Origin: Lepidostoma basale
Lineage: Eukaryota > Arthropoda > Insecta > Trichoptera > Lepidostomatidae
Direction: 5' to 3'
Assembly (NCBI GenBank): GCA_022606425.2
Contig: JAHDVF020000499.1
Span: forward strand, 1-64,000
DNA length: 64,000 bases
The notes beneath the pieces are model-generated. The model ran no database searches and was not told where the DNA came from. It worked only from the letters and a program-made list of their open reading frames with translations. Of this stretch, positions 1-11,639 are shown in pieces. A program made the translations under genes and the position numbers. Every line of letters begins with the position of its first letter. The first letter of the stretch is position 1.

Positions 1-718
1 ACTTGAAGCAAATTGGGAAGGTGAAAAAGCTTTAAAGGTGGGTACCTCACGAATTGAGTGAAGCAAATCAACAAACGCGCGTTGACTGCTGCGTTGCATT
101 ACTCAACCGGCACAATAATGAAGGGATTTTGAATCGAATTATTACCCGTGACGAAAAGTGGATCCTGTATTATAATCGGAAGCGCTCATCGCAATGGCTG
201 AACCCTGCCGAACCAGCCAAACCATACCCCAAGCGAAAATTGACTCCAAACAAGTGACTTGTGAGCGTTTGGTGGACTAGTGCTGGTGTAGTTCACTACA
301 GCTTTCTTAAATCTGGCCAGACGATTACGGCAAATGTCTATTGTCAGCAACTGCAAACCATAATGGAAAGGCTAGCTGCTAAACAACCGAGGCTGGTTAA
401 TCGCTCTAGGCCACTGCTGCTTCATGATAACGCTAGACCACACAATGCACAACAGACGGCTACCAAATTAGAAGAGCTTCAATTGGAATGTCTAAGACAT
501 CCACCGTACTCTCCGGACCTTGCCCCAACAGATTACTATTTTTTCGAAATTTGGATAACTTCTTGCAAGGGAAAAAATTCAACTCCGATGGGGCAGTCCA
601 AACTGACTTCAAAGATTTTATTGATTCCCGTCCGAATGGTTTTTTTAGTAAAGGGATCGATGAACTACCTATGAGATGGCTAAAGTGCATAGATAGCAAT
701 GGTACATACTTTGATTAA
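1..718 (+). pseudogene. mariner transposase remnant (cecropia-like), 5' cut by window edge
   Basis: Cut-and-paste DDD transposase of the Tc1/mariner superfamily. Visible in order: WVPHEL linker motif (about 42-60), DEKWILY with the first catalytic D (about 150-165), SVWWTSAG, HDNARPH with the second D (about 424-444), and YSPDLAPTD ending in the third D. Thirty-four residues separate the second and third D, the DD34D spacing of mariners. It is dead: an in-frame TAA lies at 33-35, a TGA at 255-257, and the frame shifts near 540-550, after which the terminal part (FLQGKKF to the final YFD) reads in another frame. The N-terminal DNA-binding region lies left of the window. The wording resembles cecropia-type mariners, which is my recall of the family. 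Confidence 0.93.
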
Positions 719-1446
719 ATAAATATATTATATTAAAAAAAAATCAACTTTATGTTCCTCCCATACAAAACGCCAATTTCATATGTAAGGACCTTATATA
801 ATTCTTATTTCGGTCATTCACTAAAGTTTCAGAACCAAAATATTCGTGTTTTGCTGACTCTATTAAGTCTTTTTAGCCTAAAAAAGTATTTATTATTATT
901 ATTTACATTCGTATTTTACGAAATAACTCCTTAACGTCCTTTTAACGAGACGTTGTCATAGAGACTTTTTTTTCTGTTTTTGAGAAAAACAAATTTCTTA
1001 CTGAAAGTATATTTTAGATTTCGAAAACAAAATGTTTATGAGGAAACGCAATGTTTTGGAGAATTTCGCTCCAATTCTTAAGATGTGTAAGAGCTTAAAG
1101 GTATTGTTGGATTGAAATGTACAAGAATTTATTGTACTTTGTAATTTACAGTTAGAGGGATGATTCACCAAATGCTAAATTTGAAAATTACACTTAATAG
1201 AAGTAATGTGAATTTTAACTTTAGATCGAAACAATTTGTACTAAAGACATTTTTAAATATTAAAATAATTCTAAATTAAATGGAGGGTTCTACATGGTGA
1301 AAATTAAAGTTCATTTCGCTAATTTTCACATTTCTGATAAAAAAAATACAATAAAATATTTATTACTCCCTATAATATTTTAAATTCCCAGTAAATTCTA
1401 GGAATTGTAATCTTCATTAAAAAGTACCCCTCTTAAAAAATATTAT
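719..1446. other. AT-rich spacer with possible mariner 3' end
   Basis: No gene seen. About 40-75 bases after the transposase stop there is a less AT-rich stretch (roughly 757-795, containing CCAATTTCATATGTAAGG) that could be the 3' terminal inverted repeat of the preceding mariner. Its partner would lie outside the window, so this cannot be confirmed. The rest is AT-rich. Confidence 0.4.
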
Positions 1447-1448
1447 TA

Positions 1449-1478
1449 GGTCTAGTAAAAAGAAATCCATTATTTTTG
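1449..1478 (+). repeat. mariner left terminal inverted repeat
   Basis: Thirty bases, exact reverse complement of 2701-2730; next to TA at 1447-1448. Confidence 0.95.
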
Positions 1479-1522
1479 TATGAAATTGAAGTCTTTATTT
1501 ACCATAGTTACAATAATCCAAT

Positions 1523-2548
1523 TTAGGTCAAATATGCACCGTTTTGTTCGATAACTTGTTGCCATTTTGAAGGTAATTTTATTATGCCTCTCTCATAGAA
1601 ACTCTTGTCCCTATTGGCAAAAAACTGAGACAGTCGATTTTCACAAGCTTCTCTTGATGTAAATTTTTCACCAGCCAAATCATTCGCCATAGACAGGAAC
1701 AGGTGGTAATCACTTTGTGCGAGGCTCGGACTATATGGTGGATGCATAAAAACCTCCAAACCAAGCTCTCGGAGTCTTCTGTCGAGTCACTATCGATGTG
1801 TGAGGCCTGGCGTTGTCCTGATGAAACACAATTCCTCTCCTGTTGGCCAAAGCTGGGCGCTTCTGGTCGATTGCTTCCTTCAGACGGTCCAATTGCTGAC
1901 AGTACAGGTCCGAATTAAGAATTTGGCCGTAGGGGAGCAGCTCATGGTGGATGATTCCCTGCCAATCCCACCAAACACACAGCAAAACCTTCCTGGCCGT
2001 CAATCCTGGCTTGGCCACCGTTTGTGCCGGCTCACTGCCCTTCGACCACGACTGTTTTCGCTTGACGTTGACGTAAGGGACCCACTTTTCATCACCAGTT
2101 ATCACCCGCTTCAGAAATGGGTCGATTTTGTTGCGATTCAGCAGTGATTCGCAGATGGAAACTCGGTCCATGAGGTTTTTTTTCGTTAACTCGTGCGGCA
2201 CCCATGCATCGGGCTTCTTTGTGTATCCGGCCTTTTTCAAGTGGTTCCAAACGGTTTTTTTGCAATGTTTAGCTCCTGGGCAATCGAAACGGTGCTTACA
2301 TGACGGTCAGACTCAACGATTTCCATTATTTTATCGACATTTTCGACAATTGGCCTTCCGCAACGTGGTGCATCTTTGACATTAAAATTACCAGAACGTA
2401 ATCGACGAAACCAAAAATGTGCGTGATTGGCTGTTACAGTATCAGGACCATAAACACTATTTACATTTTCAGCTGCCTGACTTGCGTTTTCACCTTTATC
2501 GAAGAGAAATTGTAGAATATAGCGTATTTTCTCTTTGCTGGTGTCCAT
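1523..2548 (-). pseudogene. mariner transposase, two frameshifts
   Basis: Minus-strand reading is close to a whole mariner transposase (about 345 residues). I take the start at the Met of MDTSKEKIRYIL, as in related mariners, not an upstream Met 12 codons earlier. Order: helix-turn-helix region with FWFRRLRSG, WVPHEL linker, GDEKW (first D), HQDNARPH (second D), PPYSP..AQSDYHLF (third D), and a C-terminal NGAYLT. A one-base loss in a homopolymer near 2260-2268 breaks the frame after AQELNIAKK, and a one-base gain near 1765-1772 breaks it before the third D. The usual SPDLAP motif reads SPSLAQ, but the catalytic D is kept. Resembles irritans/mellifera-type mariners rather than the cecropia type at 1-718. 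Confidence 0.93.
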
Positions 2549-2700
2549 CTTCGACACGAGCTCAAACACTACTGAGTCAAGCAATCACTAATCTGTTTCA
2601 AAAGATTTTTTAGTACAAAATCTCATCTTTCTAACGCCATCTAGCGTAATCCAATCGCACTTATATAACGCGAGATACAGATTACTACAGCCATCTATTG

Positions 2701-2730
2701 CAAAAATAATGGATTTCTTTTTACTAGACC
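2701..2730 (-). repeat. mariner right terminal inverted repeat
   Basis: Thirty bases, exact partner of 1449-1478; followed by TA at 2731-2732. Confidence 0.95.
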
Positions 2731-2732
2731 TA

Positions 2733-3924
2733 TTATTTATTAGTCTTCGGAAAATTTGTATTTTGTAATAATGGATATATCTGTTTATAAATATCGTAAT
2801 GGTGACCTACTTGTTTTATAAACTTTTGTAAATTAATGTTAAGTTACATCTCTCAGATGACTTGAGAATTTAGATTACAAATTAACCAAATTTTACTTAG
2901 TTATATGATATTTGAAGCATTATAATTTAAAATATAAAAGTTCTTATTTGCAGATATTTAAGAAGTTCTAATAGCAAGTAATTCGCCATTGAGAAATAAT
3001 GTCTTAAAACAATACAATATATTATATTACAAAGGAAATACCCTTTTCAACGGTTTTGGTCAAAATACGGTAACAGTATCATTTTCTCTCAGATTAAAAT
3101 AGTAACGTTTTATATTTACGTATGCTTACAATGCAACAATCAATTTTTAATGCAAAATCGCATTGATACGTATACATATTTGATTTATTTTCAGTCCCTT
3201 GAATACCAATTTTTCTATAATTAAAATTTGTATGAAAGACTTACATAATTCGAATATTTTTCATTTGTATTAAAGATCCCTACATTTGAATAATAACTGA
3301 CTAAACTTGAGCACGCGTGTTTCAAATAGTTTGTACCCGAATCAGATAATATCGCGTACCGCCTCTGGTGTATGGATTTCAAGATAATAGGAATTGAACG
3401 TTAAACCGCGCCGAGGCAAAACAACCAAATAAACTGATATGCACCAGCGCAGCCCGCCAGCGCCTTGGAATCCCTGAACAATTTTCTATAGTTTTTGAAC
3501 TGGCAGGGTCGGTTCGGGGCATCAAAGGAGCCGAAATTACGGTGGTGGCAAAAGGTTCGTTAGCGCTTTGTGATTCTGAGCATTAATCAAAAATGTTCCG
3601 CCACCGTCCCTGAGGACTTCTCAAACTTTGCCCGCATTCAAGACCGCACCGTGTTCACAATATTTTGACACTAACCTAACGATATGTATTACACATAGTT
3701 AATGTGTGAATCGTTTAAAAAACTGTCAACCGCTATCGTGCCGTTGACTATTTCATTATTATTAAGTTTTCTTAATATCAACGCAGCGTGACATACGTGT
3801 ACGTCGTTTGATCAATGCTTTATATGGTCATTATTTAACGCAAAAATGTTTAATTTTAACCATAGGTACCAAGTCATAGTTTCTTCAGTTTTGTTAAATC
3901 ACATTAGTTTTGGTGACTTTAATT
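2733..3924. other. spacer with a GC-richer non-coding island at 3330-3680
   Basis: 2733-3330 is anonymous AT-rich DNA. About 3330-3680 is clearly richer in GC than its surroundings, has no open frame or repeat ends, and contains GAGCATTAATCAAAAATG near 3577-3595. A similar CAGCATTAATCAAAAA occurs in another such island near 37350. It could be conserved regulatory DNA or an old repeat; the sequence alone does not decide. Confidence 0.35.
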
Positions 3925-4378
3925 CTTCTTCTTAAAGTGCCCTGTCAGGTCTCCCCGATGTTGGCGATCACTCTGGTAAACTCTTCCCTATCCTGCGCTG
4001 TCCGGAATAGCTCCTCCACAGTTCCGATTTCCGTCCATTCCCTCACATTGCGCAGCCAAGAGATCTGCCTCCTCCCTGTCCCCCTGCGGCCCTCTATTTT
4101 CCCTTCAAAATTAGATGCAGCAGGCGATATTTTTCTCCTCGTAGAACGTGACCCAGATATGAAATCTTGCGGACTTTGATCAATGTCAGCAGCTCTCTAT
4201 TTACTCCTGCACGATTCAGGACTTCTGTGTTCGTCACTCTGTCTGCTCATGGGATCCTGAACATTCTTCGGTGAAGCCACATTTCAAATGCTTCTAACCG
4301 GTTCATTGTATTTACTTTTAATGTCCATGTCTCACACCCATATAGCAGAACAGACCACACATAACACCTTAAAATCAT
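3925..4378 (-). pseudogene. LINE family C, reverse-transcriptase C-terminal tail
   Basis: Read on the minus strand this gives the C-terminal tail of an insect non-LTR reverse transcriptase: a TWTLKVNTMN-like stretch, RLEAFEMWLHRRMFRIPW, DRVTNTEVLNRAG, LLTLIKVRKI, an EGRRGTGRRQISWLRN basic segment and IANIGETG. Such tails follow the RT thumb in RTE/CR1-like elements. The catalytic RT core is missing, so this is a 5'-truncated dead copy. Two shorter copies of the family lie at 18485-18650 (+) and 25313-25450 (-). Confidence 0.8.
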
Positions 4379-5170
4379 CGGTCTTAGTTTTAGTGACATT
4401 AATAACAATATATTTCTTATATTATTATTACATTATTTAGTTTCAAGTTCTTTAATTCATTATATATTATTATATTCTATAAGAGGTTGAGATTCTAGTA
4501 CACAAACATTTCACTATGAGAGATTAAATTTGGAAACCAATAAAGGACCAACATTGAGCGTCCGATCCTGTCATCGCGCTACTTCACTGCCTAACGGGAA
4601 CTTAATCGCTCGATGCACTACGCGAAAAAACGGGGGAGAGTTTTATGTTTGATTTATTTTTTGTTCGACACTTGGACCTACATACTAGTCTAGGGTTAGT
4701 TCAAACAAGAAAATGTTTTGTCCCTTTTTGCATATTTGTTTTTCCACTAATAACAGTATACTGTAAATTTATTTGGTTAGTAAATAGCTACTCCAATTTA
4801 ACTTACGAAAGTTTGATAACTTGCATACCTCGTAAGGGAAGAGTCTATTTGCAGGGACAGTAAATACAACCTGCGATATATTTCTTTCTAGTTGACCTCT
4901 CGCACCAGTTTTGAGGTATTAAGATTGTGATCAACGAGAAATACATATAATAATTATTCAATGAATTAAACGTTTGATTTCCGGAATTTTTATTTTGTTT
5001 TATGTGAATGATATGTTTAACCTTGCTAAGGTACTAACGTATATTTTATAAATATGTATATTATATATGTATTTGTTATATTTACAAATTTGTTTTCTTA
5101 TTGATAACTTAAACGTGTAATATCGGAAGGTTAATAATTAACGATCTTTCAATATGGTATTGTATAATAT
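4379..5170. other. AT-rich spacer, no gene seen
   Basis: No coding or repeat structure recognised. A short GC-richer patch lies near 4555-4640. Confidence 0.4.
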
Positions 5171-5345
5171 CGACCTTCGTAGTAGAGAGGTAAGAGCTCT
5201 GACCTCTATACCGAAGGTTCCGGGTTCGATTCTTCGATTCCCGGCGATGACAGTGTGATTATCACGACACTGTCAATGGTCTGGTGTAAAATTCATGTGT
5301 TCATTATTAACTACCTATCACATGTCATGAGAATCAATAAAATAG
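5171..5345 (+). repeat. tRNA-derived SINE (copy T1)
   Basis: The 5' part looks like a tRNA gene promoter: an A-box-like TAGTAGAGAGG at 5180-5190 and a B-box GGTTCGATTC at 5223-5232, about 33 nt apart. A short duplicated TTCGATTC follows the B box. The tRNA-unrelated body ends in CATGTCATGAGAATCAATAA and an A-rich tail. RNA polymerase III would transcribe it and a LINE would copy it. Related copies lie at 21075-21269, 24880-24966 and 42405-42586 (all minus), with a tail piece near 34196-34232. Confidence 0.85.
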
Positions 5346-6287
5346 CAAAAAAAAATGTTTACAGTAATTGGGTTCTAATGACCTGTTGTACGAGTATATA
5401 GGGAGAAAAAAAAGTATATGTATAATGTACTCTAAGTTTGTTTAAATAGTTCATATTCCTTTCTCGTATTTTCAAATGATTGACTTATACATTGAGTATA
5501 ATCAAGTCTTAATGCTTAAGATGGGTACTAGTATGTGTAATATATTTTATGTTTGTGTAAAACAGAAAATATCTATAAAAACGATTTATCTCCGGTATTT
5601 TATGATCCATCGATGCTAAAATCTATAAAATTATATTTTGAACTGTTTATTGAAGATTATTAAAAAGTATTAAGACAATTTAGTCTTTAGCGCAATAAAA
5701 AAAATCGGAAACAACTTGGGCGATTTCTTTAAAAAAATATTATTATTTTACAAGCAGCTACAGATAAATAATACTTATAACTATTTCGGGTGAACCTGTA
5801 GCGATAGGCGGCAATATGTTCGGCTTTGTACCGACGAGACGCCATTAATGGGCGGGACACTCGGGCGACTATCCTGATGAAAATATGGTTTAATTTTCCT
5901 AATAGATGTTTTCCCCATCAATAAACTAAGGCTACACCACGACTCCGTCCGGGCTCTTTGATAATAATTCTATACACGGCGTATACAACTCCGGCAATTA
6001 GATCAATATATTATATTGCTGAGTGGGTGCGTGCGTGTGAGTGTGTTATACAAACTTAAAGTTAAACGCGCGCACACATACGCCCAACCCTTTTACCGCA
6101 CGAACAAGTTTATTCGCTGTAATTGCATATTATTACACACCACCATTAGCGAGATAATACACACGCATTGTGTCATTACCCATATTGTGTAACAAGTATT
6201 GTAGTCTTCCCATTGTGCTTTGGACCTATTTCACTTCTAACTCGTGAGCCTTCACCCCTATGACTAATAGACGATTTTATTTCTTCA
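5346..6287. other. spacer, no gene seen
   Basis: AT-rich. A GC-richer stretch at about 5785-5960 has no open frame and no recognised repeat. 6030-6090 contains alternating GTGTG/CGCGC sequence. Confidence 0.35.
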
Positions 6288-6295
6288 ATCATAAC

Positions 6296-6522
6296 AATAC
6301 AATTTTATATTATTTGTTTTAGATTTGTTTTGTGTATGTTGGACGATCGAAGTGTGCGCGGGAGATGCCTATTGGTGGCGATGAGGTTCGCAACCCATCA
6401 CACCGCGTCTCCCGCGGGGCGAAAAGAGAAGGATGGAGTACCGCATCGATTAAAGTGTGACAGTCCATTCTTTCTGCCTACCCTTTCGGGGAGACGGCGT
6501 GATGGTTAGTTAGTTAGTTAGT
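6296..6522 (+). mobile_element. short non-coding element S, copy S1 (SINE-like, 5' truncated)
   Basis: Flanked by an 8-bp direct repeat, ATCATAAC (6288-6295 and 6523-6530), a target duplication of LINE-type insertion. The body has a T-rich 5' part, a GC-rich middle that can fold into a long hairpin (6357-6416), and a 3' end (about 6455-6522) nearly identical to that of LINE family A, finishing in (GTTA)n. There is no coding capacity. The GGTTCGCAACCC in the hairpin resembles a Pol III B box, but no matching A box is clear. Best explained as a SINE moved by LINE A. Other copies: 26526-26840, 43120-43404, 55084-55353 and a 3' fragment at 11378-11462. Confidence 0.85.
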
Positions 6523-6686
6523 ATCATAACTATATATTTATCTACAAATCAGTTGGTACAATATTTTATTTCGTGCAACAGAATATGGAAATAATTTGAT
6601 TGAAAAGCATTTTATATTTTTTTGCGTTATTTTACTATTCCATTAGATTCTTATTAGCCGCCTCGAGATGTTGCGTCAACTAAGGT

Positions 6687-6782
6687 ATCCTAAATAAATT
6701 ATTAAAATCCTTTTTTACTTTTATTCTAAATAAATTATTAAATTATCCTAAATAAATTATTAAAATCCTATTTTACTTTTAT
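6687..6782. repeat. local tandem duplication before LINE A1
   Basis: A ~39-bp AT-rich unit occurs at 6687-6725 and again at 6744-6782, with a partial unit between. It ends right at the 5' truncation point of LINE A1. Confidence 0.7.
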
Positions 6783-6785
6783 TAC

Positions 6786-7588
<803 letters not shown>

Positions 7589-8639
7589 GTAACGCTTCGC
7601 TGCTATCTTCACAAGAAGAATGGAATTCGGCCTCCTCAACAATAGTCCTCTTCTATTGTAACATGTACCATTCTTTAATTGTAACATGTTTCGCTGTTAT
7701 TGTCTCACTTTACTTATAAATGAAACAGTTTATTATTCTTTTTCTACTACTCGTTACATACTAAGATTCTGTGATTAACTCCAGCTATCTTTCCATCGTT
7801 TTGGATTTTTTCTGGTGCACACCGACCATTTGGTATTCCATGCAGAGCCATGTGTAAAAACTTGTAAGATACTCAGACCTCTTGGATTATGAATTTCCTT
7901 ACAACGGTTTTTGTGTATTTAAATGTTTCAACCCTTTTTCCGTGTAGTTTTTAGTTTTAATTAATCACGATTAGTTTAAACTTGGACGTACTTTTTCTAC
8001 ACCTTGTTCTATCCACGCCAGACGAGTATTACAGCAATAATGAAGTTTTCGCATGTCCTGTGAACAGACACAATCTTTTGAATTGTAATTAAAGCAGAAC
8101 ACCTGGTTACCTACTAAAATGTTTTTTAATTAACGTTTTATAATTGGCACCTGCCTTAATTACAAATAAGGTCACCTTAGAGTAATAAACTAGAAATATT
8201 TTAAAATGATGAAACTTTTATTATTTCTACAATATATCTTGCCTGTAGGGAAATCAAGTCTCTGAATTTTGAACATAATAACGTTTTTTTGAAGTGAAAG
8301 GCGCGGTTGGAAATTGGTTTAACCGTCACGTAAGGTGTAACCCCAACAAACATTATTGAGGTAGGTAAATCGTTATCTAACGCTAGGGACGTTACAGTCT
8401 ATATATTAGATTGCGCTGGTTTCTTTGGAAAACTTAAACGTATTACAACGCATTGATTTGTAGAGCATTGTCCCTGGCAATTTGTCAGTACGCATTCGAG
8501 ATTCAAAGCGGATGAACGTTAGCCTGTATTCTGAATTACGGTACCACTAGTAGATGCTTAGGTATATCGTCATACACGTATAACACAAATGCAGTCGAAG
8601 AGTATAGAAAACAGCATTTTTTTTATATATTAATAATTA
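7589..8639. other. spacer, no gene seen
   Basis: AT-rich, without a coding signal. 8280-8560 is slightly GC-richer. I recognise nothing specific. Confidence 0.35.
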
Positions 8640-8776
8640 TTACAATTGAACGTAATGTGTGTTTTCTAGAAGTTTTATTTTATTTTACGGAAATGACACA
8701 TTTCGCCTTTATATTGCAACATCAAATGTCCATTTCCAACTTCTAGAAAATTGACTTTTAAACTCGTATAAATTAT
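8640..8776. repeat. fold-back repeat (left part), split by a TTAA MITE
   Basis: Contains inverted CTAGAAGTTTTATTTTATTT-like arms around GACACATTTCGCC. It is a diverged copy of the fold-back repeat at 38991-39180. The copy continues after the MITE, at about 9567-9620 (GGAGTTTTATATCATTG), which matches 39145-39165. The uninterrupted copy at 39 kb therefore shows the empty site. Confidence 0.75.
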
Positions 8777-8780
8777 TTAA

Positions 8781-9562
8781 CCGTCGCGTTGCCATGTGGT
8801 AAATTGAGTTTCCACTGCCAATTTAAAGTTGATTTTCTTAAAACCTATGGACCCTAATATTATAAAAAAAATTGTAATCCTCCATTGAAGTGTTCTCAAT
8901 ATTTCGTAATAAAAAAAGCAAAAAATTACTTCCTTCATCCCAAAAAAAAATATTTTCTAAGACTGCCCTCACCTTCATTCGTGTTAAGGTAGAATTTGTT
9001 TTGCTAATATTTACAACTTTATCAAAAGTGACAAATACTTACTCGCTGTTTTGAAGTATAATAAATTATATCTTTGGCTTTTTCAATATGTACGTAATAA
9101 TACCGACTGTAGACGGAAACGCAGGACGCAATTTAATAATATCAGAACTGTGAAAATATTAACACTTTACCAAAAGGGACAAATATTAATACGTACTCGT
9201 TGTCTTGAACGTACTATACATTTTGCCTAGGTGCCTTTATCATACGTAAAATCTCGTAAAGTCTAGCCGCGCCGGCCGCCGCGCGGCGCTTGTCTTTACC
9301 TGCGTGTCCAGTCATTCTTATGCTATGACGCATTACATATCAGAAATCGCATGGTTCCAGAAAAAAATTAATAATGATATGTTTTTCAAATAATCCATGT
9401 ATGTTATAGATATCGATCTATTCTAATGAAATTCCCTACAAGATGACATAAATTAAATTTTGATTCATCTAGTCATATGCTTGATATTTAGATAAAGTTA
9501 GCGGTAAACTGAACTTACCACATGGGAGCAAGCGTTTTGTTTTGAACACGGTACGTTAAGGG
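8781..9562 (-). mobile_element. TTAA-target MITE, copy 1 (782 bp)
   Basis: Bounded by TTAA at 8777-8780 and 9563-9566. The ends read CCGTCGCGTTGCCATGTGG (left) and, on the opposite strand, CCCTTAACGTACCGTG (right). Only a few terminal bases match, but CCATGTGGT plus the following AGTTT is repeated in inverse orientation near both ends. There is no open frame. The internal part has a GC-rich patch (9255-9310). A second, 786-bp copy in the opposite orientation is at 21673-22458. TTAA targets fit piggyBac- or Kolobok-type transposases; the mobilising enzyme is not in the window. Confidence 0.88.
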
Positions 9563-9984
9563 TTAATGTGGAGTTTTATATCATTGTTTAAGAAATCATA
9601 AATTCAATATAAATATAATGTTTACACAGTGAAATAATATCAAAAGTTTTCATCAACATTGTATGCTAAATATGTAGTTTTACTCCATTGTTTTAATTTT
9701 ATTCCATTTATTAATTTCTTAATCGAAGTAGACACAATTTATTAAAAATAATCGCATAAAATAAATGATATAAAAAACAATTCATGAAATCATGTTTTTC
9801 TAAGAAGTTTCATTTCTCGCGCGCGAGAGTAAAGTGGTTTAGGATTCACTATATTTTCAAATAGACTCCTTCCTCACAAAACTTGCAAGTTATAAAAATT
9901 ACAGATAAAGAGATGTCTTTAAGAGAATATAAAATTACATTTTGTATTTTTGCAACACTTTATTTCACTTTTCGCATATATGTT

Positions 9985-10460
9985 TTGGTTGTGGCACTGA
10001 TTTCCATGCTGGACATGAGCGCTGCGTTTGACACAATTGATCACTCATATCTTATCAACTGATTAGCGATCACGTATGGTTTTAGAGGCAATGCTATACA
10101 CTGACTAAATTCATATCTGTCGGATCGTTCACAAGCTGTGCAGCTAGCAGGTAAAAAATCCTCATTTATGAATATCCAATCTGGTGTGCCACAAGGCTCT
10201 GTACTAGGACCCCTTTTATTTATCATGTTTACGAATGACGTTGCCAAAATATAATAATAGAATCCTTTGGCCTCTTCTTATATTGCTATGCTGATGACCA
10301 AGAACTTTATTTTTCTGCAACCCTGATGACACCAAACATCTTACGTCAATAACTGTCAACTGCATTGATGCCATATCTAAATGGATGGCATCAAACAAAC
10401 TTAAACTAAATCCATCCAAAACGGAATTTCACGGAATTTCACGGAATTTCAAGCGGAAAT
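9985..10460 (+). pseudogene. CR1/L2-like LINE, reverse-transcriptase core remnant
   Basis: Plus-strand pieces of an RT palm: LDMSAAFDTIDH (first catalytic Asp motif), GVPQGSVLGPLLF, YADDQELYF (catalytic YADD), and KWMASNKLKLNPSKTEF. These motifs and their order are those of CR1/L2/Rex-type retrotransposons. Several stops and frameshifts break it (for example LIN*LAITYG). It ends in a triple repeat of a TTCACGGAA unit near 10427-10450. The opposite-strand C-terminal piece at 11640-11995 may come from the same family. Confidence 0.88.
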
Positions 10461-11377
10461 CACGTAAATGCTCCACCAGACCATTGACTTTGAGAGATAC
10501 ATTTTTTCTAATACTTTCATCGCCGGGAATAGAATTCAGAACTTTTTTGTGTAACAGTCATAGCTTTTGTGACACTGCCACAATAGTCGTTTTATAATTA
10601 GCCTTAGTGATGCATTAGTTAAGTTCAAACCCGACCGTTAGTAAATTACTTTTGTAGGTATGTTGTGTCATAATTTTCCAGTAAACATGCCATATGTACT
10701 CAACTAAGTTCCGAAACCAATTTGCAATACCTCATTTAGTTCTCATATTACTAAACTTCGACTTTTGTATTAGAACTACCCTGTCTTGAGAACTTCATAC
10801 AATGTTAGTATCCGTTTAATGTGCTCAGAATTATTATGCCCTTGTTTGCTTCAACCCAATGTTCATGTTTCCGCCATAGTGGTTGTCAATATGACGTTTG
10901 GTTGCGAAAAACACACAAGTCACCCGTAAAAAGTTTACGACGTCATGGCAAAGCGTGCTAACGTCGTTCGACTTGTTATTATAATCCCGCCGACTGCCGT
11001 CAAAAATGAGACGTACCAATAATGTTTATGCTTTTTTTGTTGTTAAAGTACTCATTATTGCTGGTTTAAATAAATGTAGCCATTTTCTTTTTTAAATCAA
11101 AACACAAAATCTGAAAGCTTTTTTAAATTATAAATACTTGTATTATTAGCAATGTTTGAATTAAAATAATTTAAAATACTTTTATCACAATTAACTCAGT
11201 TTGTTTTTATAACCTTGACAAAGTTTCGGTGGTGGAGAAACCGGTTGGTTCGATTAAACAATGGAGGCTATCATGCCACACATATAAAAAACCAAATAAA
11301 TGGACCGCGAACGATTTTAAAAAAGAGCTTCAGAGAAATGGAATTATTTAAAAACATTATTAGCCTTCACCTTCAAC
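10461..11377. other. spacer, no gene seen
   Basis: A short reverse-strand frame at 10834-11019 has no recognisable motif and I do not call it a gene. The rest is AT-rich. Confidence 0.4.
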
Positions 11378-11462
11378 TAACTAAATAATCATCAAGCCGT
11401 CTTCCCGGAAGGTAAGGCAGAAATAATGGACTGCCACACTTTAACCGATGGGGCACTCCATC
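11378..11462 (-). mobile_element. element S 3' fragment (copy S5)
   Basis: On the minus strand this reads GGATGGAGTGCCCCATCGG..., the shared LINE A/S 3' end and a degraded TTAG tail. The GGATGGAGTGC part is specific to element S and absent from LINE A, so this is a 5'-truncated S copy of only about 85 bp. Confidence 0.8.
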
Positions 11463-11639
11463 CCTCTCTACCATAATAAATTACAATAATATGCCAACTT
11501 TTAAAGCGCCGTTTTTGTGATGTAGTCACCTCAAGGACGCATTAAGACGTGTTTTAAATCTAAATGTGAACTCTACATCTGATTGATATTCGCAATCGGT
11601 TAGAAAGAATAATAGAACAAAATATGCAAGTTTTAAATT

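Larger units (their letters stand above)
1449..2730 (-). mobile_element. full-length mariner element, 1,282 bp, with perfect TIRs
   Basis: Both ends are intact. The 30-bp terminal inverted repeats at 1449-1478 and 2701-2730 match perfectly; each begins GGTCTAGTAAAAAGAAATCC when read inward. A TA dinucleotide lies outside each end (1447-1448 and 2731-2732), the target duplication expected of Tc1/mariner. About 1.3 kb is the usual mariner length. The transposase runs on the minus strand and is frameshifted, so this copy cannot make its own enzyme, but the termini look usable by an enzyme supplied in trans. Perfect TIR identity suggests a fairly recent insertion. Confidence 0.95.

Noticed and set aside
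5171..5250. A functional tRNA gene
   Set aside because: A- and B-box-like sequences are present, but no acceptor or anticodon stem closes, and the same unit recurs several times with a non-tRNA tail, which fits a SINE.
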